A stretch of 64,000 nt of DNA from DASVFB01 sp963815965 (GCA_963815965.1 CAWFIT010000013.1:5265-69264), one strand, 5' to 3'; shown: positions 33,120 through 41,386, counted from the first letter of the stretch. The notes: generated by a model not told the origin, from the sequence alone. Program-made: numbers and translations.

Positions 33120-34700
33120 TCAAGGGCGATTCGTCCAGACTTTCACCTGCCCTTCCCGCGCAAGCAAACGGAAGCCGTGCCCGCGCAACGCGGCCTGCGC
33201 CCGCCCGAGGCACCGCGGGTAGAACTGCTCGTAGAGCCCGTCGTGGACCGCCACGTAGCGGATGCCCAGTCGAGTCACCTCCCGGGACCAGGTCCCGCAG
33301 GTGAGCGGGCGCAGACGTCGCGCAGTCCTGAACGCCGGTCGCGGAGCCGTCGTCGAGTAGCCGGCCGGGCGCTGCCTCAGCGCGGACATGTCGTAGTAGA
33401 GGTACGTGCTGTTCAGCTGCACGTCCGGCAGGAACACGGGCAGCTCGAGGAGGCGACCCGGGCCGGCTTCGCGCAGCGCAGCGTACGCCGCGTTTCCTTC
33501 GTCCGCGGGAGCTGCGTGGTAGATGCGGACGTGCAGGTCGACCGCCACGAGCACGAGCGCGAGGGCGACGAGCCACGGCCGTGCGCGTGCGAACGCGAAC
33601 CCGACGAGCGCCGCGATCGCGAGGCACGCGATCGGCAGCAGTCTCTCCGGCACGCGCGCGACCTTCAACCCAGGGACGACGTGGCGAGCGAGGCTGTACG
33701 TCGGCAAGTGCGTGCCGAGCGCGATCACGACGGGGATGACGACCGAGGCGACGAGGAGCGCGGCGAGGGCGTAGCGGCGGTCGCGAAGGAGCAACGCGAG
33801 CCCGACGAGCGCGAGCAGCGGCGTCAGCCAGCCGAGGAAGACGAACGCCTCGCCGCTGCCGTGGCGCGAAACGAATCCGATCCAGTCCGCCGAGTAGCGG
33901 CCGACCTCCGCGAGCGACCGCCCGTGCTCGTGGAGCGAGCCACGAATTGCGTAGTAATGCACCAGCCCGGCCGCGGCCACGGCGAACACCGTCCCGGGAA
34001 CAGCGTCGAGCAAGCCGCGCCCGCGCACGAACGCGTACGCGACGAAGAACGGGACGGCGCCCACGGCGAGGCTGACTTGCCCCGACAGCGGGATCGCTGC
34101 GATCGCCGCGCCGGCGAAGAACGGCCGCCTCTTCTCGAGCGCGAGCAACGAGAGCGGCAGGAAGAGCGAGATCGGCCCGAGCAGGTGCCCGGTGCTCTGC
34201 GCGACGCGGTACGGCGCGAGCGCGAAGGCAAGGCCGCCGACGAGGGCCGCGCCGCGGGGCAGCCCGAGCGAGCGCAGCCACGCGCAGGTCGCGCCGCCCG
34301 CTCCGACGTAGGCCAGCAGCGTGAAGAGGTTCCACGCGAGCACGGCACCGAAGAGTGCGAAGAGCGGCCAGTACGGGAGGCCGAAGACGAGCCCCTGGAA
34401 GTTCACGCGTGGCGACAACTCCGGCCGGAAGCTGTACGGGTCGTGCCAGAACGCGTTCGCGTGCTCGAGTTGGTGGCCGAACAGCCACAGGTTCCAGCCC
34501 GTCTGCAGGTAGTCTCCCGGCGCCGCCTCGCCGATGGGGGTCGCTCGCACGGCGAGGAAGTGCGTCCGCAGATGCTCGACCGCCGGCCACGTCGCGAGCA
34601 CGCCCGCAACGAGGTAGAGCTCGGCGGCTAGTGCGGCAAAGCCCGCGCGGCTCGAAGCAGCTCGTCGAAGTCGGGCACCTCGTCCGTCTTGTACCGCCAT
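33120..34700 (-). CDS. Polytopic membrane protein, GT-C glycosyltransferase-like
   Basis: This protein of about 526 residues has roughly eleven TM helices and a C-terminal soluble tail (from about residue 390: GPGRLLELPVFLPDVQLNS, YYDMSALRQRPAGYSTT, RLGIRYVAVHDGLYEQFY). The first periplasmic loop reads GDYLQTGWNLWLFGHQLEHANAFWHDPYSF, the kind of Asp/His-rich loop found in lipid-linked GT-C enzymes. No motif fixes the donor or acceptor. The start is uncertain: the ATG at 34700 overlaps the peroxiredoxin gene by 73 nt, and no later start precedes the first TM. It is probably co-transcribed with the peroxiredoxin. Confidence 0.72.
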   Translation of the reverse strand: MAVQDGRGARLRRAASSRAGFAALAAELYLVAGVLATWPAVEHLRTHFLAVRATPIGEAAPGDYLQTGWNLWLFGHQLEHANAFWHDPYSFRPELSPRVNFQGLVFGLPYWPLFALFGAVLAWNLFTLLAYVGAGGATCAWLRSLGLPRGAALVGGLAFALAPYRVAQSTGHLLGPISLFLPLSLLALEKRRPFFAGAAIAAIPLSGQVSLAVGAVPFFVAYAFVRGRGLLDAVPGTVFAVAAAGLVHYYAIRGSLHEHGRSLAEVGRYSADWIGFVSRHGSGEAFVFLGWLTPLLALVGLALLLRDRRYALAALLVASVVIPVVIALGTHLPTYSLARHVVPGLKVARVPERLLPIACLAIAALVGFAFARARPWLVALALVLVAVDLHVRIYHAAPADEGNAAYAALREAGPGRLLELPVFLPDVQLNSTYLYYDMSALRQRPAGYSTTAPRPAFRTARRLRPLTCGTWSREVTRLGIRYVAVHDGLYEQFYPRCLGRAQAALRGHGFRLLAREGQVKVWTNRP

Positions 34701-35095
34701 GCACCGCGGACCGTACCGCCGTGGTCGACGAGGAACGCCGAGCGCCGCGCGACGGCGCGCAACCCACGAAACTCGAACGCGATGTCGAACGCGTGCACCG
34801 CGTCGGCGTTCCAGTCCGAGAGCAGCGGAAAGTTGAGGTCGAGCGTTTGCGACCACGCAATGTGCGTCCACGGCGAGTCGCGCGAGATGCCGAAGACGCG
34901 CACGCCCGCCTCCTCGAACTCCGGGCTCCTGTCACGCAGGAGCTCCATCTCGTCAGTTCAGGTTGAAGACCAGTCGAAGAGGTAGAAGACGAGCAGGATC
35001 GGCCCGTCGGCAGCGAGCTCGGCAAACGTCGTATCGTCGCCGGGAGCACGCTGGACGGCGGCCGCCGGGATCAGGTCGCCGACTTCGAGGCTCAC
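34628..35095 (-). CDS. Peroxiredoxin (AhpE/BCP-like) with in-frame TGA at the catalytic Cys: candidate selenoprotein
   Basis: This 155-residue thioredoxin-fold peroxidase starts at GTG 35095, with AAGGGA 5 nt upstream. The N-terminal half SLEVGDLIPAAAVQRA and LLVFYLFDWSST runs in the same frame into TGA at 34958-34960 and on into TDEMELLRDRSPEFEEAGVR, GISRDSPWTHIAWS, FPLLSDWNADAV and AFLVDHGGTVRGAW. Peroxiredoxins have their peroxidatic Cys exactly here (AhpE: FTGICQGEL). The protein has no Cys at all, so Sec46 would be the only redox residue, a one-Sec enzyme. A perfect 7-bp hairpin 22 nt downstream (34925-34943) fits a bacterial SECIS. A Cys-to-stop mutation or base error is the alternative. 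Standard gene callers would keep only 34628-34948. Confidence 0.85.
34925..34943 (-). promoter_or_regulatory. Candidate bacterial SECIS hairpin
   Basis: On the transcript the stem GCUCCUG/CAGGAGC is a perfect 7 bp closed by loop CGUGA. The loop starts 22 nt after the UGA and has a G in its second position, which matches the published bacterial SECIS pattern (loop about 16-37 nt after UGA, a G in the first two loop bases). The 3' arm uses AGG for Arg, a codon that is rare in this GC-rich sequence. Confidence 0.75.
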
Positions 35096-35164
35096 TAGTG
35101 TCCCTTCAGTGAATGTCGTCGCGATTCTCGGTCGCGAGCACCAAGCGATACAAGGACACAGGGA

Positions 35165-35190
35165 GCGCCGATAGCTGTAGCTATCGGCGC
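35165..35190 (-). terminator. Strong hairpin terminator after the propeller gene
   Basis: A perfect 11-bp inverted repeat (35165-35175 with 35180-35190, loop TGTA) lies 70 nt past the stop of the sigma/propeller operon and 70 nt before the peroxiredoxin start. It lacks a T-run. It probably insulates the two transcripts. Confidence 0.65.
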
Positions 35191-35259
35191 GACTGAGGAC
35201 GCAGTAGCGCGCCGCGTGATCGCGGGCGAGAAGCCGGCGGACATTTGCTGGAGGGACAC

Positions 35260-36406
35260 TCAGTCGATGCTAACCGTCCAGCCCGCGAGACCCGGGAACG
35301 TGCGGGAGCGGAACTGGCGCGACACGTTCGACACCGCGTCGAGCTTCGGCATGCCGGCGACGCGGACGAACACGAACTGGTCGGCAGCGGGCCAGCCGAT
35401 CGCAAGCCAGTCGCCGTCGGGTGACCAGACGGCATCGCTCAGCGCGGGAGCGCCCGTGAACAGCGGGCGTCTGGGGAAGCGGAGCGTGTCCGCGTCGACG
35501 AGCAGGACCTGCGGCCCGGCCGTCAGCGCGAAACGATGTGAGCCCGGGGCGAAGGCCGCGGTTCCCGCGACGCCGGGCGTCGGCGTACGGCCGACGACGT
35601 GTCCCGCCCCGGAGTACACGCTCACGCTGTGGTCTCCGAGCACGAGTAGGCGCGCGCCGTCATCGGACCACGTCAAGGCGCGGATCCCATTCGCCTCCGG
35701 CGGCGTCTGCCAAAGGAGCGTTCGCGCATCGGCATCGACGACACGCGCGAGGCCTCCCGTGCCGACGTACGCGACCTGGTGCGTTCCGGGCCGCCAGGCG
35801 GGCGCGACGCTCGAGCTCGCCGGGCCGACCGCGCGGTCGTTCGTTCCGTCGCCGGCGATCACGCGCAGCGTCGAGCCGGCGAAGTACGCGATCCGAAAGC
35901 CTTCGAACGACCAGCGCGGGAAGGCGACGCGGCGTTTGTTGGGCTTCTCCCAGCGCACCTTCCCGTTCGGCTCGAGTGCGACGAGGTCACGGGCGTTCAG
36001 CACGCCGGCGACGAAGAGGCCGTGCGGCGACCACGCTGCGTCGCGGTACGGTCCGAGCCGGCGCCGCGAGCCGTCCTGCTGGACGACCCACGCGGCGCGC
36101 GGCGACTGGACGAGTAGCCGGCCCGGCGCCGGTAGCCGCTACGAGCTCGCGCTGCGCGTTGCGAACGCCGGCGACCTTCTCTCGGCCGACGGCGTCGCGG
36201 ATCGAGTTGACCACGGACCGCCCGGGCGGCGTGACAGCGGCCGCGACGATTGCGACGACCGCCGCGGTGAGCGCGAGCGAACGCACGTGGCGGCGCGGCC
36301 ACGAGACGGGCCGACGCTCGAGATAGGCGGCGCGCACGACCTCCCACGTTCGCCGGCGCGCGTCGTACTCGCCGGGGATCTCGACTCGCTGCAGGTCGCG
36401 CTTCAC
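35260..36406 (-). CDS. Membrane-anchored WD40-like propeller protein, partner of the ECF sigma factor (frameshift)
   Basis: This protein of about 381 residues overlaps the sigma gene stop (GTGA). Its N-terminal ~65 residues are cytoplasmic (RDLQRVEIPGEYDARRRTW), and a single TM helix follows (LALTAAVVAIVAAAVTPP). An extracytoplasmic beta-propeller comes next, with repeated strands such as AAWSPHGLFVAGVL, PRWSFEGFRIAYFAG, ALTWSDDGARLLVLG and AVWSPDGDWLAIGWP. The frame shifts once near 36124, just before RLLVQSPRAAWVV. Co-transcription with an ECF sigma and the one-TM topology suggest an anti-sigma-like membrane sensor, but no classical zinc anti-sigma motif is visible, so this is inferred. Confidence 0.8.
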
Positions 36407-36897
36407 TCGAGCCGCTCCTTCAGCTTGTCGAGGCCGCGGCGGAGGCGCGAGTTGACGGTGCCCCGCGGCAGGTCGAGCAGGTCGGCGATCTCGCCAGGCG
36501 TGTACTCGAGGAGGTAGCGGAGCACGATCACGGCGCGGTGGTCCGGGTCGAGCGACGCGAGCGCAGGCAGCATCCGCTCGTCGGGGTCGACCCGTTCGGG
36601 CGCAGCGACGTCCTGCTCCTCGGCCTCGGCCCGCAGCTTCGCCGCGCGTGCCCAGTCGATCGCGCGGTTGACGGCGATCCGGTGCAGCCACGGGCCGAAG
36701 GGCCGCCGCCGGTCGAAGCGGTCGAGGTTGCGCACGGCGGCGAGAAACGCCTCCTGCGCGATGTCCTCGGCCGCGGCGGCGTCGTGGACGACGAGGTACG
36801 CGGCGCGGTAGGCCCGCGCCCAGTGCTCGCGGAAGAGGGCCTCGAGATCCGAGACCGATCCGCGCTGCGCACCGCGAATCCACGCGCGCTCCGCCAC
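36403..36897 (-). CDS. ECF RNA polymerase sigma factor
   Basis: This 164-residue sigma-70 family ECF factor shows region 2 (about 15-80: LEALFREHWARAYRAAYLVV, AAEDIAQEAFLAAVRNLDRF, GPWLHRIAVNRAIDW) and region 4 (about 110-160: LDPDHRAVIVLRYLLEYTPGEI, LPRGTVNSRLRRGLDKLKER). The GTG at 36897 has TAGAGT 6 nt upstream, so it is probably leaderless. The downstream overlapping gene encodes a membrane propeller, which is the likely regulator of its activity. Confidence 0.93.
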   Translation of the reverse strand: MAERAWIRGAQRGSVSDLEALFREHWARAYRAAYLVVHDAAAAEDIAQEAFLAAVRNLDRFDRRRPFGPWLHRIAVNRAIDWARAAKLRAEAEEQDVAAPERVDPDERMLPALASLDPDHRAVIVLRYLLEYTPGEIADLLDLPRGTVNSRLRRGLDKLKERLE

Positions 36898-36903
36898 CCG
36901 CCG

Positions 36904-36909
36904 ACTCTA
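36904..36909 (-). promoter_or_regulatory. Leaderless -10 box (TAGAGT) of the sigma gene
   Basis: On the minus strand TAGAGT is followed by CGGCGG and the GTG start codon of the sigma gene. Confidence 0.55.
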
Positions 36910-36985
36910 CGACGGAAAGTTCGCACGAGGTCCATACGGACAGGACCCGGGACCAGGTCCTCGCGGAGCGGGACTGGTGCCTCAG

Positions 36986-37393
36986 TTAGTCGTCGTACGT
37001 CGGCACGCCCGCGAAGTGCTCAGGCTGCCACGTCGACTCGAAGCGCTCGGCCTGCCTGTTGCCGATCGCGAGCACGGCTGCGTCCGGCGTCTCCGCCACG
37101 GCGGCTCTCCTGACGCCGGGATCCTTGACGACGACAAGGCTTCCGCGGTCGCAGGTGAAGGACTCGCCCCCAACGTCGAACCTCACCCTCCCGTCGAGCA
37201 CCAGGTAGACCTCCTCGTGGCGGCCGCTGAGCTCGTCGTGGTCGCCGATGATGTGCGTGCCTGCCTCCTTCGCACGGTAGACGTTCATTCCGAACGCGGT
37301 GAGCTGGAAGTAATGCTGGATCGGCTTCCAATCCACTCCCTCGTCGTCGATGGAGGGGACGTCCTCGATCGTCGTCACCACGAACGCGGCCAT
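36986..37393 (-). CDS. Cytoplasmic cupin-domain protein
   Basis: This 135-residue single-cupin protein has motif 1 HDELSGRHEEVYLVLDGRVRF and motif 2 region GSLVVVKDPGVRRAAVAE. His/Glu residues in the first motif could bind a metal, but the second-motif His is not obvious. No signal peptide is present. It follows the YbdK-type ligase gene by 3 nt, so the two are co-translated. Substrate is unknown. Confidence 0.85.
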   Translation of the reverse strand: MAAFVVTTIEDVPSIDDEGVDWKPIQHYFQLTAFGMNVYRAKEAGTHIIGDHDELSGRHEEVYLVLDGRVRFDVGGESFTCDRGSLVVVKDPGVRRAAVAETPDAAVLAIGNRQAERFESTWQPEHFAGVPTYDD

Positions 37394-37396
37394 GGG

Positions 37397-38593
37397 TCAG
37401 GCAGGCACGGGCGCGACCTCGGTCGCGTTCGCGATCGCGCTCACGACCTCGACGATGTCGCGGTTCGCGTTGAACACGCGCAGCTGGCGATCCGAGCCAT
37501 TCCCGCGAGCGAGGATGTCGCGCACACCGTCGAGCTCCCGCTCGGCGCCGAGCTCGCGCGCATGCGGCTCGAGCTCCTTCAGCGTTCGCCGGATCACCTG
37601 CGCCACGGCGACACGGTTCCGCTTGCCCGTGGCGAGGTCCATCACCGGCGCTTCGAGCCCGTAGCGGCCGGCGAGCCACTTGTTCTCGGTCGTGAGGATA
37701 CGGTGGTAGGTCGGGATCTTCTCGCCGGCCTCGTGGCGCTCCGAGAACAGCTTCACCAGCGACTGCACGAAGGCAGTGATCGCGATCGCGTCCTCGAGCC
37801 TCGTCACCGCGTCGCAGATGCGGACCTCGACCGTGCCCAGTCGCGGGTGCGGCCGGATGTCCCACCAGATGTGCGTGTAGTCGGCGATGCAGCCCGTCTT
37901 CTCGAGCTGGCCGACGACCTCCGCGTAGTCGGCGTAGTCGCGAAAGCGCGGCGGCGGCCCTGAGCGCGGAAACGCCGCGAACACCATCTGCCGCGAGGAT
38001 GCGAGGCCGGTCGGCTCGCCGCGCCAGAACGGCGAGCTGGCCGAGAGCGCGAGCAGCGACGCCAGATGCTGGAGCATCCCGTTCACGACCTGGATCGCCG
38101 TGTCCGGGTCCGAGACGGCGACGTGAACGTGCAGGCCGAAGATCAGCTCGCGCCGCGCGACGTACTGAAGCTGGTCGACGAGGTTGCGGTAGCGGTCGCG
38201 CGCGGTGATGCGCTGACGCTCGAAGAGGCTGAACGGATGCGTGCCTGCGGATCCGACGCGCAAGCCCTTCTCCTGAGCGATCCCGGTCACGTACGCGCGG
38301 AGCTGGCGCAATGCCCGCTCGACGTCGCTCGGCGTGCGGCACACCGGCGTCGCGACCTCTAGCACCGACTGCATGAGCTCGGGATTGACGTTCGCGGCGA
38401 ACTCGTGCCCCGCCATCGCCTCGAGCACCGTGTCGACGTGCTGGACGAGGTCGAACGTCTCCGGGTCGAGGAGCATGTACTCCTCCTCGACACCGAGCGT
38501 GTACGGCTCGCTCTGCCCGAACTTATGGTCCAGCACGCTGCCGCCCGCGGCGAAGCTCTTGCTCGTGATGGAGGCCGGATAGATCTGCTTCAC
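37397..38593 (-). CDS. Carboxylate-amine ligase / glutamate-cysteine ligase type 2 (YbdK family)
   Basis: This 398-residue GCS2-family enzyme condenses glutamate with an amine such as cysteine using ATP. Landmarks are YTLGVEEEYMLLDPET near residue 31, VNPELMQSVLEVATP, RVGSAGTHPFSL, IFGLHVHVAVSDP, DIRPHPRLGTVEVRICD and TTENKWLAGRYGLEA. GTG 38593 overlaps the upstream RidA stop (GTGA). The first ~25 residues before the conserved core are poorly conserved, so a later start is possible. Actinobacterial members may serve amide-forming pathways other than glutathione. Confidence 0.92.
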   Translation of the reverse strand: MKQIYPASITSKSFAAGGSVLDHKFGQSEPYTLGVEEEYMLLDPETFDLVQHVDTVLEAMAGHEFAANVNPELMQSVLEVATPVCRTPSDVERALRQLRAYVTGIAQEKGLRVGSAGTHPFSLFERQRITARDRYRNLVDQLQYVARRELIFGLHVHVAVSDPDTAIQVVNGMLQHLASLLALSASSPFWRGEPTGLASSRQMVFAAFPRSGPPPRFRDYADYAEVVGQLEKTGCIADYTHIWWDIRPHPRLGTVEVRICDAVTRLEDAIAITAFVQSLVKLFSERHEAGEKIPTYHRILTTENKWLAGRYGLEAPVMDLATGKRNRVAVAQVIRRTLKELEPHARELGAERELDGVRDILARGNGSDRQLRVFNANRDIVEVVSAIANATEVAPVPA

Positions 38594-38973
38594 GGGTCGA
38601 GTATGGCGTCGGCTTCGATTTCAACCAACCAGCGTGGGTCGAGGAGCTGCGTGACGACGCAGGTTGCGGCAGGACGGATCTCTGCGAAGACCTCGCCGTG
38701 CGCGCGCGCCACGCCCTCCCAGTGCTCCGCCGACGTGACGAACATCCGGGTGCGCACGACGTCCTCCGGGCGCGCGCCCGCCTCGGCGAGTGCGTCGACG
38801 ACGATCGTCAGGCAGCGCCGCGCCTGCTCGTATGCGTCGTCGGGCGGCGGCGCACCGTCGGGCATGACGGGCGCCGTGCCGGCGACGTGCACGTGGCGTC
38901 CGGCGACGACCGCACGCGAGAAGCCGGCGACGGGCTCGTACGGCGAACCGGAAGAGATCAGGCGCCGGGCCAT
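38590..38973 (-). CDS. RidA (YjgF/YER057c/UK114) family protein
   Basis: This 127-residue trimeric-fold protein has RLISSGSPYEPVAGFSRAVV, the family core VVAGRHVHVAGTAPV, EQARRCLTIVVDALAEAGA, VVRTRMFVTSAEHWEGVARAH and the late segment AATCVVTQLLDPRWLVEIEADAI. RidA proteins hydrolyse reactive enamine/imine intermediates. The Arg in DVVRTRMFV and the Glu in VEIEADA match catalytic positions. AGAAGGA precedes the ATG. It is divergent from the serine hydrolase gene with a 20-bp gap and overlaps the downstream ligase gene. Confidence 0.92.
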   Translation of the reverse strand: MARRLISSGSPYEPVAGFSRAVVAGRHVHVAGTAPVMPDGAPPPDDAYEQARRCLTIVVDALAEAGARPEDVVRTRMFVTSAEHWEGVARAHGEVFAEIRPAATCVVTQLLDPRWLVEIEADAILDP

Positions 38974-38993
38974 TCCTTCTAGTATCGCGCCGC

Positions 38994-39797
38994 GTGGAGT
39001 CCCTGCGGCAAGTCGAGAGCTGGGGCGCGCGCGAAGCGGCGGTCGGTGTCCTCCGCAACGGCGACGTCGTCGCGACGCATGGTCCGCGCGACGTCGTCTT
39101 CCGTTGGGCATCCGTGACGAAGCCCGTCGTCGCGCTGGCGACGCTTGTCGCCGCGGAGGAAGGGACGATCGACCTGGACGCGGCTGCCGGGCCCGAAGGC
39201 TCGACCGTTCGCCATCTCCTCGCCCACGCGTCTGGACTCCCCTTCGACGGCGATCAGCCGATCGCGAAGCCCGGCCGCCGGCGCATCTACTCGAACACGG
39301 GTTTCGAGCAGCTGGCCGACTCGGTCGCGCGCGCGTCCGAGATGCCCTTCGAGGAGTACCTGCGCGCGGCCGTTTTCGACCCGCTCGGGCTCCGCGCGGA
39401 GTTGCGCGAATCGGCCGCCGCCGGCATCCACGGAACCCTCGACGATCTGCTCGCCGTCGCGCGCGAGTTTCAGGCACCCGCGCTCGTTGCGCCTGAGACG
39501 CTCGCCGAGGCGACGTCGGTGCAGTTTCCAGGCCTCGGCGGAGTCTTACCGGACGTGGGCCGCTTCGACCCGAACGACTGGGGGCTCGGCGTCGAGCTGC
39601 GCGATGCGAAGCAGCCGCACTGGACCGGCCGGGGCAACTCCGAGCGGACGTTCGGGCACTTCGGCGGCAGCGGGACGTTCCTCTGGGTCGATCCCGACGC
39701 GGGCATCGCGTGCGCGTGCCTCACCGACCGTCCCTTCGACAAATGGGCGCTGGAAGCCTGGCCGCCGTTCTCCGACGCGATACTGGAGGAAGCGTGA
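38994..39797 (+). CDS. Beta-lactamase family serine hydrolase
   Basis: This 267-residue penicillin-binding/class C-type hydrolase shows the catalytic Ser-x-x-Lys in FRWASVTKPVVAL, Tyr-x-Asn in RRIYSNTGFEQL, and the third motif His-x-Gly in TFGHFGGSGTFLW. No signal peptide is present, so it probably acts in the cytoplasm on an ester or amide. GTG 38994 follows TAGTAT (38980-38985) by 8 nt, a likely leaderless promoter. It overlaps the next gene by 4 nt (GTGA). Confidence 0.9.
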   Translation: MESLRQVESWGAREAAVGVLRNGDVVATHGPRDVVFRWASVTKPVVALATLVAAEEGTIDLDAAAGPEGSTVRHLLAHASGLPFDGDQPIAKPGRRRIYSNTGFEQLADSVARASEMPFEEYLRAAVFDPLGLRAELRESAAAGIHGTLDDLLAVAREFQAPALVAPETLAEATSVQFPGLGGVLPDVGRFDPNDWGLGVELRDAKQPHWTGRGNSERTFGHFGGSGTFLWVDPDAGIACACLTDRPFDKWALEAWPPFSDAILEEA

Positions 39798-40765
39798 ACG
39801 TCTCGATCATCGGCGCCGGTGTCATGGGCCTGGCGTCCGCGCGCGCGATCGCGCAGCGGGGCCATGACGTGACCGTGTTCGAGCAGTTCGAGCTGAAGCA
39901 CACGCGCGGCTCGAGCCACGGCGCGTCGCGCATTTTTCGGCTCTCGTACACGGAGGAGTACTGGATCCGGCTAGCGCAGCGCGCGTATGAGCTCTGGCGC
40001 GAACTCGAGCGCGAGTCCGGCCGGCAGCTCCTCTCGCTGCACGGGCTTCTCGATGTGGAGCAGGACGCCGCCAAGCGAATCGCGGCGTTCGAATCCACCG
40101 GCATCGCGTACGAGGAGTTGACGCCGGCGCAAGCGCGCGAACGATTCGGCGTCGCGTACGACGACGTCGAGCGGCTCGTCTTCACGACCGACGCAGGCAT
40201 CTCGCTCGCGGACGAGGCACTGGAGGCGTTTGCGGCAGGTGCGCGTTCAGCCGGCGCGGAGATTCGCGAGCACGCCCGCGTAGAGGCCCTCGACGACGTG
40301 CCGGGCGACCGCGTAGTCGTCACCGCCGGCGGCTGGGCGCCGCAACTCCTGGCCCGGGCGGGCCACGAGCTGGACGCAACTCCGACGCGCGAGACCGTCC
40401 TCTACTTCGAGGGCGACCCGATTCCGTCGATCATCGACGAGCTCGACGGCCAGTTCTACTCGCTGACCGCGCCCGGCGTGGGGGTGAAGGCAGGCTGGCA
40501 CAAGGGCGGCCGGCCGACGGATCCCGACCAGGACGACGCAGCGCCCGACGAGCGGATCGTCGACGCCGTCGCAGCCTGGGTCGCGCGTCGGCTGCCGCAC
40601 CTCGACCCGACGCCGATCCGAGCGGAGACGTGCATCTACACGAACATCGATGATGAGCGCTTCGTCTGCGAGCGGCACGGCCGTTACGTCGTCGGCTCGG
40701 CCTGCAGCGGTCACGGCTTCAAGTTCGCCCCCGCTGTTGGCGAGCTGCTCGCGAATCAGCTCTGA
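39794..40765 (+). CDS. Sarcosine oxidase-like FAD-dependent amine oxidase
   Basis: This 323-residue monomeric-sarcosine-oxidase/N-methyltryptophan-oxidase family enzyme has the FAD-binding SIIGAGVMGLASARAIAQRG, followed by GSSHGASRIFRLSY. The Cys in AETCIYTNIDDERFV corresponds to the residue that binds FAD covalently in this family. VGSACSGHGFKFAPAVGELL forms the FAD/substrate cap at the C-terminus. GTG 39794 overlaps the hydrolase stop. Its own TGA abuts the stop of the convergent gene with no gap. Likely substrate is a secondary amine. Confidence 0.92.
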   Translation: MNVSIIGAGVMGLASARAIAQRGHDVTVFEQFELKHTRGSSHGASRIFRLSYTEEYWIRLAQRAYELWRELERESGRQLLSLHGLLDVEQDAAKRIAAFESTGIAYEELTPAQARERFGVAYDDVERLVFTTDAGISLADEALEAFAAGARSAGAEIREHARVEALDDVPGDRVVVTAGGWAPQLLARAGHELDATPTRETVLYFEGDPIPSIIDELDGQFYSLTAPGVGVKAGWHKGGRPTDPDQDDAAPDERIVDAVAAWVARRLPHLDPTPIRAETCIYTNIDDERFVCERHGRYVVGSACSGHGFKFAPAVGELLANQL

Positions 40766-41143
40766 TTACCCGTCGTCCGCGAACAGCGGGCGTAGATATG
40801 TGTCGAACGTCTCCTTGTCGCAACTGGCGACGGTGCTCGGCGTGAGGGCGCGCACGTTCGCCGTTCGCGGGATGTCCATCGTCAGCGCCACCTCGCCGAA
40901 GTAGTCGCCCGGCCGCAGCATCCGCCGCGGCATCGCGCCGAGATTCGAGACGGCGAACACGCCGTTGAGGATCACGTAGAAGCGGTCGCCCTCCTCGCCC
41001 TCCACGACCGGCGCCTCGCCGCCGCGGATTTCCTCGCGGCGCATCTGCTTCGCGAGCGCGACAAGCTGCTCCCCGGGAAGCTCCGCAAGCAGGCCGATGC
41101 GTGACAGCTCGGCCTGCGTGGCGGGTACGTGCCTCGGGCTCAC
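40766..41143 (-). CDS. Cyclic-nucleotide-binding-domain protein
   Basis: This 125-residue CAP-like beta-roll protein has SRIGLLAELPGEQLVALAKQM, DRFYVILNGVFAVS, and the binding cassette PGDYFGEVALTMDIPRTANVRAL with Gly-Glu and Arg. It is similar in plan to the 30704-31096 product and again has no output domain. The GTG start at 41143 follows the AT-rich TATTACT segment closely. Stops of this gene and the oxidase abut as TGATTA. Confidence 0.87.
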   Translation of the reverse strand: MSPRHVPATQAELSRIGLLAELPGEQLVALAKQMRREEIRGGEAPVVEGEEGDRFYVILNGVFAVSNLGAMPRRMLRPGDYFGEVALTMDIPRTANVRALTPSTVASCDKETFDTYLRPLFADDG

Positions 41144-41239
41144 GACCGCAGTAATACCCGATCAGTAGGCCCGGCGAGCGCTCCAAATGAGCCACCCGGC
41201 CCATTGCCGGAGTCCATTTCCTGGCCGATCATGATCTGA

Positions 41240-41386
41240 GTGAATCATCGCGGCCTTCATTACATCGAGGACGACCTCTGCGAAACCTGGGTCGAGGACT
41301 GGGCATGCGCCGGCGTCGCGCAGATCGAAGATCTGCTCAGCAAGCATGCGGCATTCCTGAGCTTCCTCGAGACCACCGAGCAGTAA
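41240..41386 (+). CDS. Small acidic protein (48 residues)
   Basis: The GTG at 41240 opens a 48-residue frame ending at TAA 41386, in a gap otherwise without genes. It has biased, protein-like composition: LHYIEDDLCETWVEDWACAG, then VAQIEDLLSKHAAFLSFLET. It contains two Cys, three Trp/aromatic clusters and a helical C-terminus. I recall similar short proteins in actinobacteria, but cannot name a family. No clear ribosome-binding site is seen. It is too short for usual length filters. Confidence 0.55.
   Translation: MNHRGLHYIEDDLCETWVEDWACAGVAQIEDLLSKHAAFLSFLETTEQ

Noticed and set aside
33085..35049. 654-residue minus-strand frame across the peroxiredoxin and membrane protein genes
   Set aside because: Out-of-phase shadow with Arg/Ser-rich content; the true frames show clear family motifs and TM helices.
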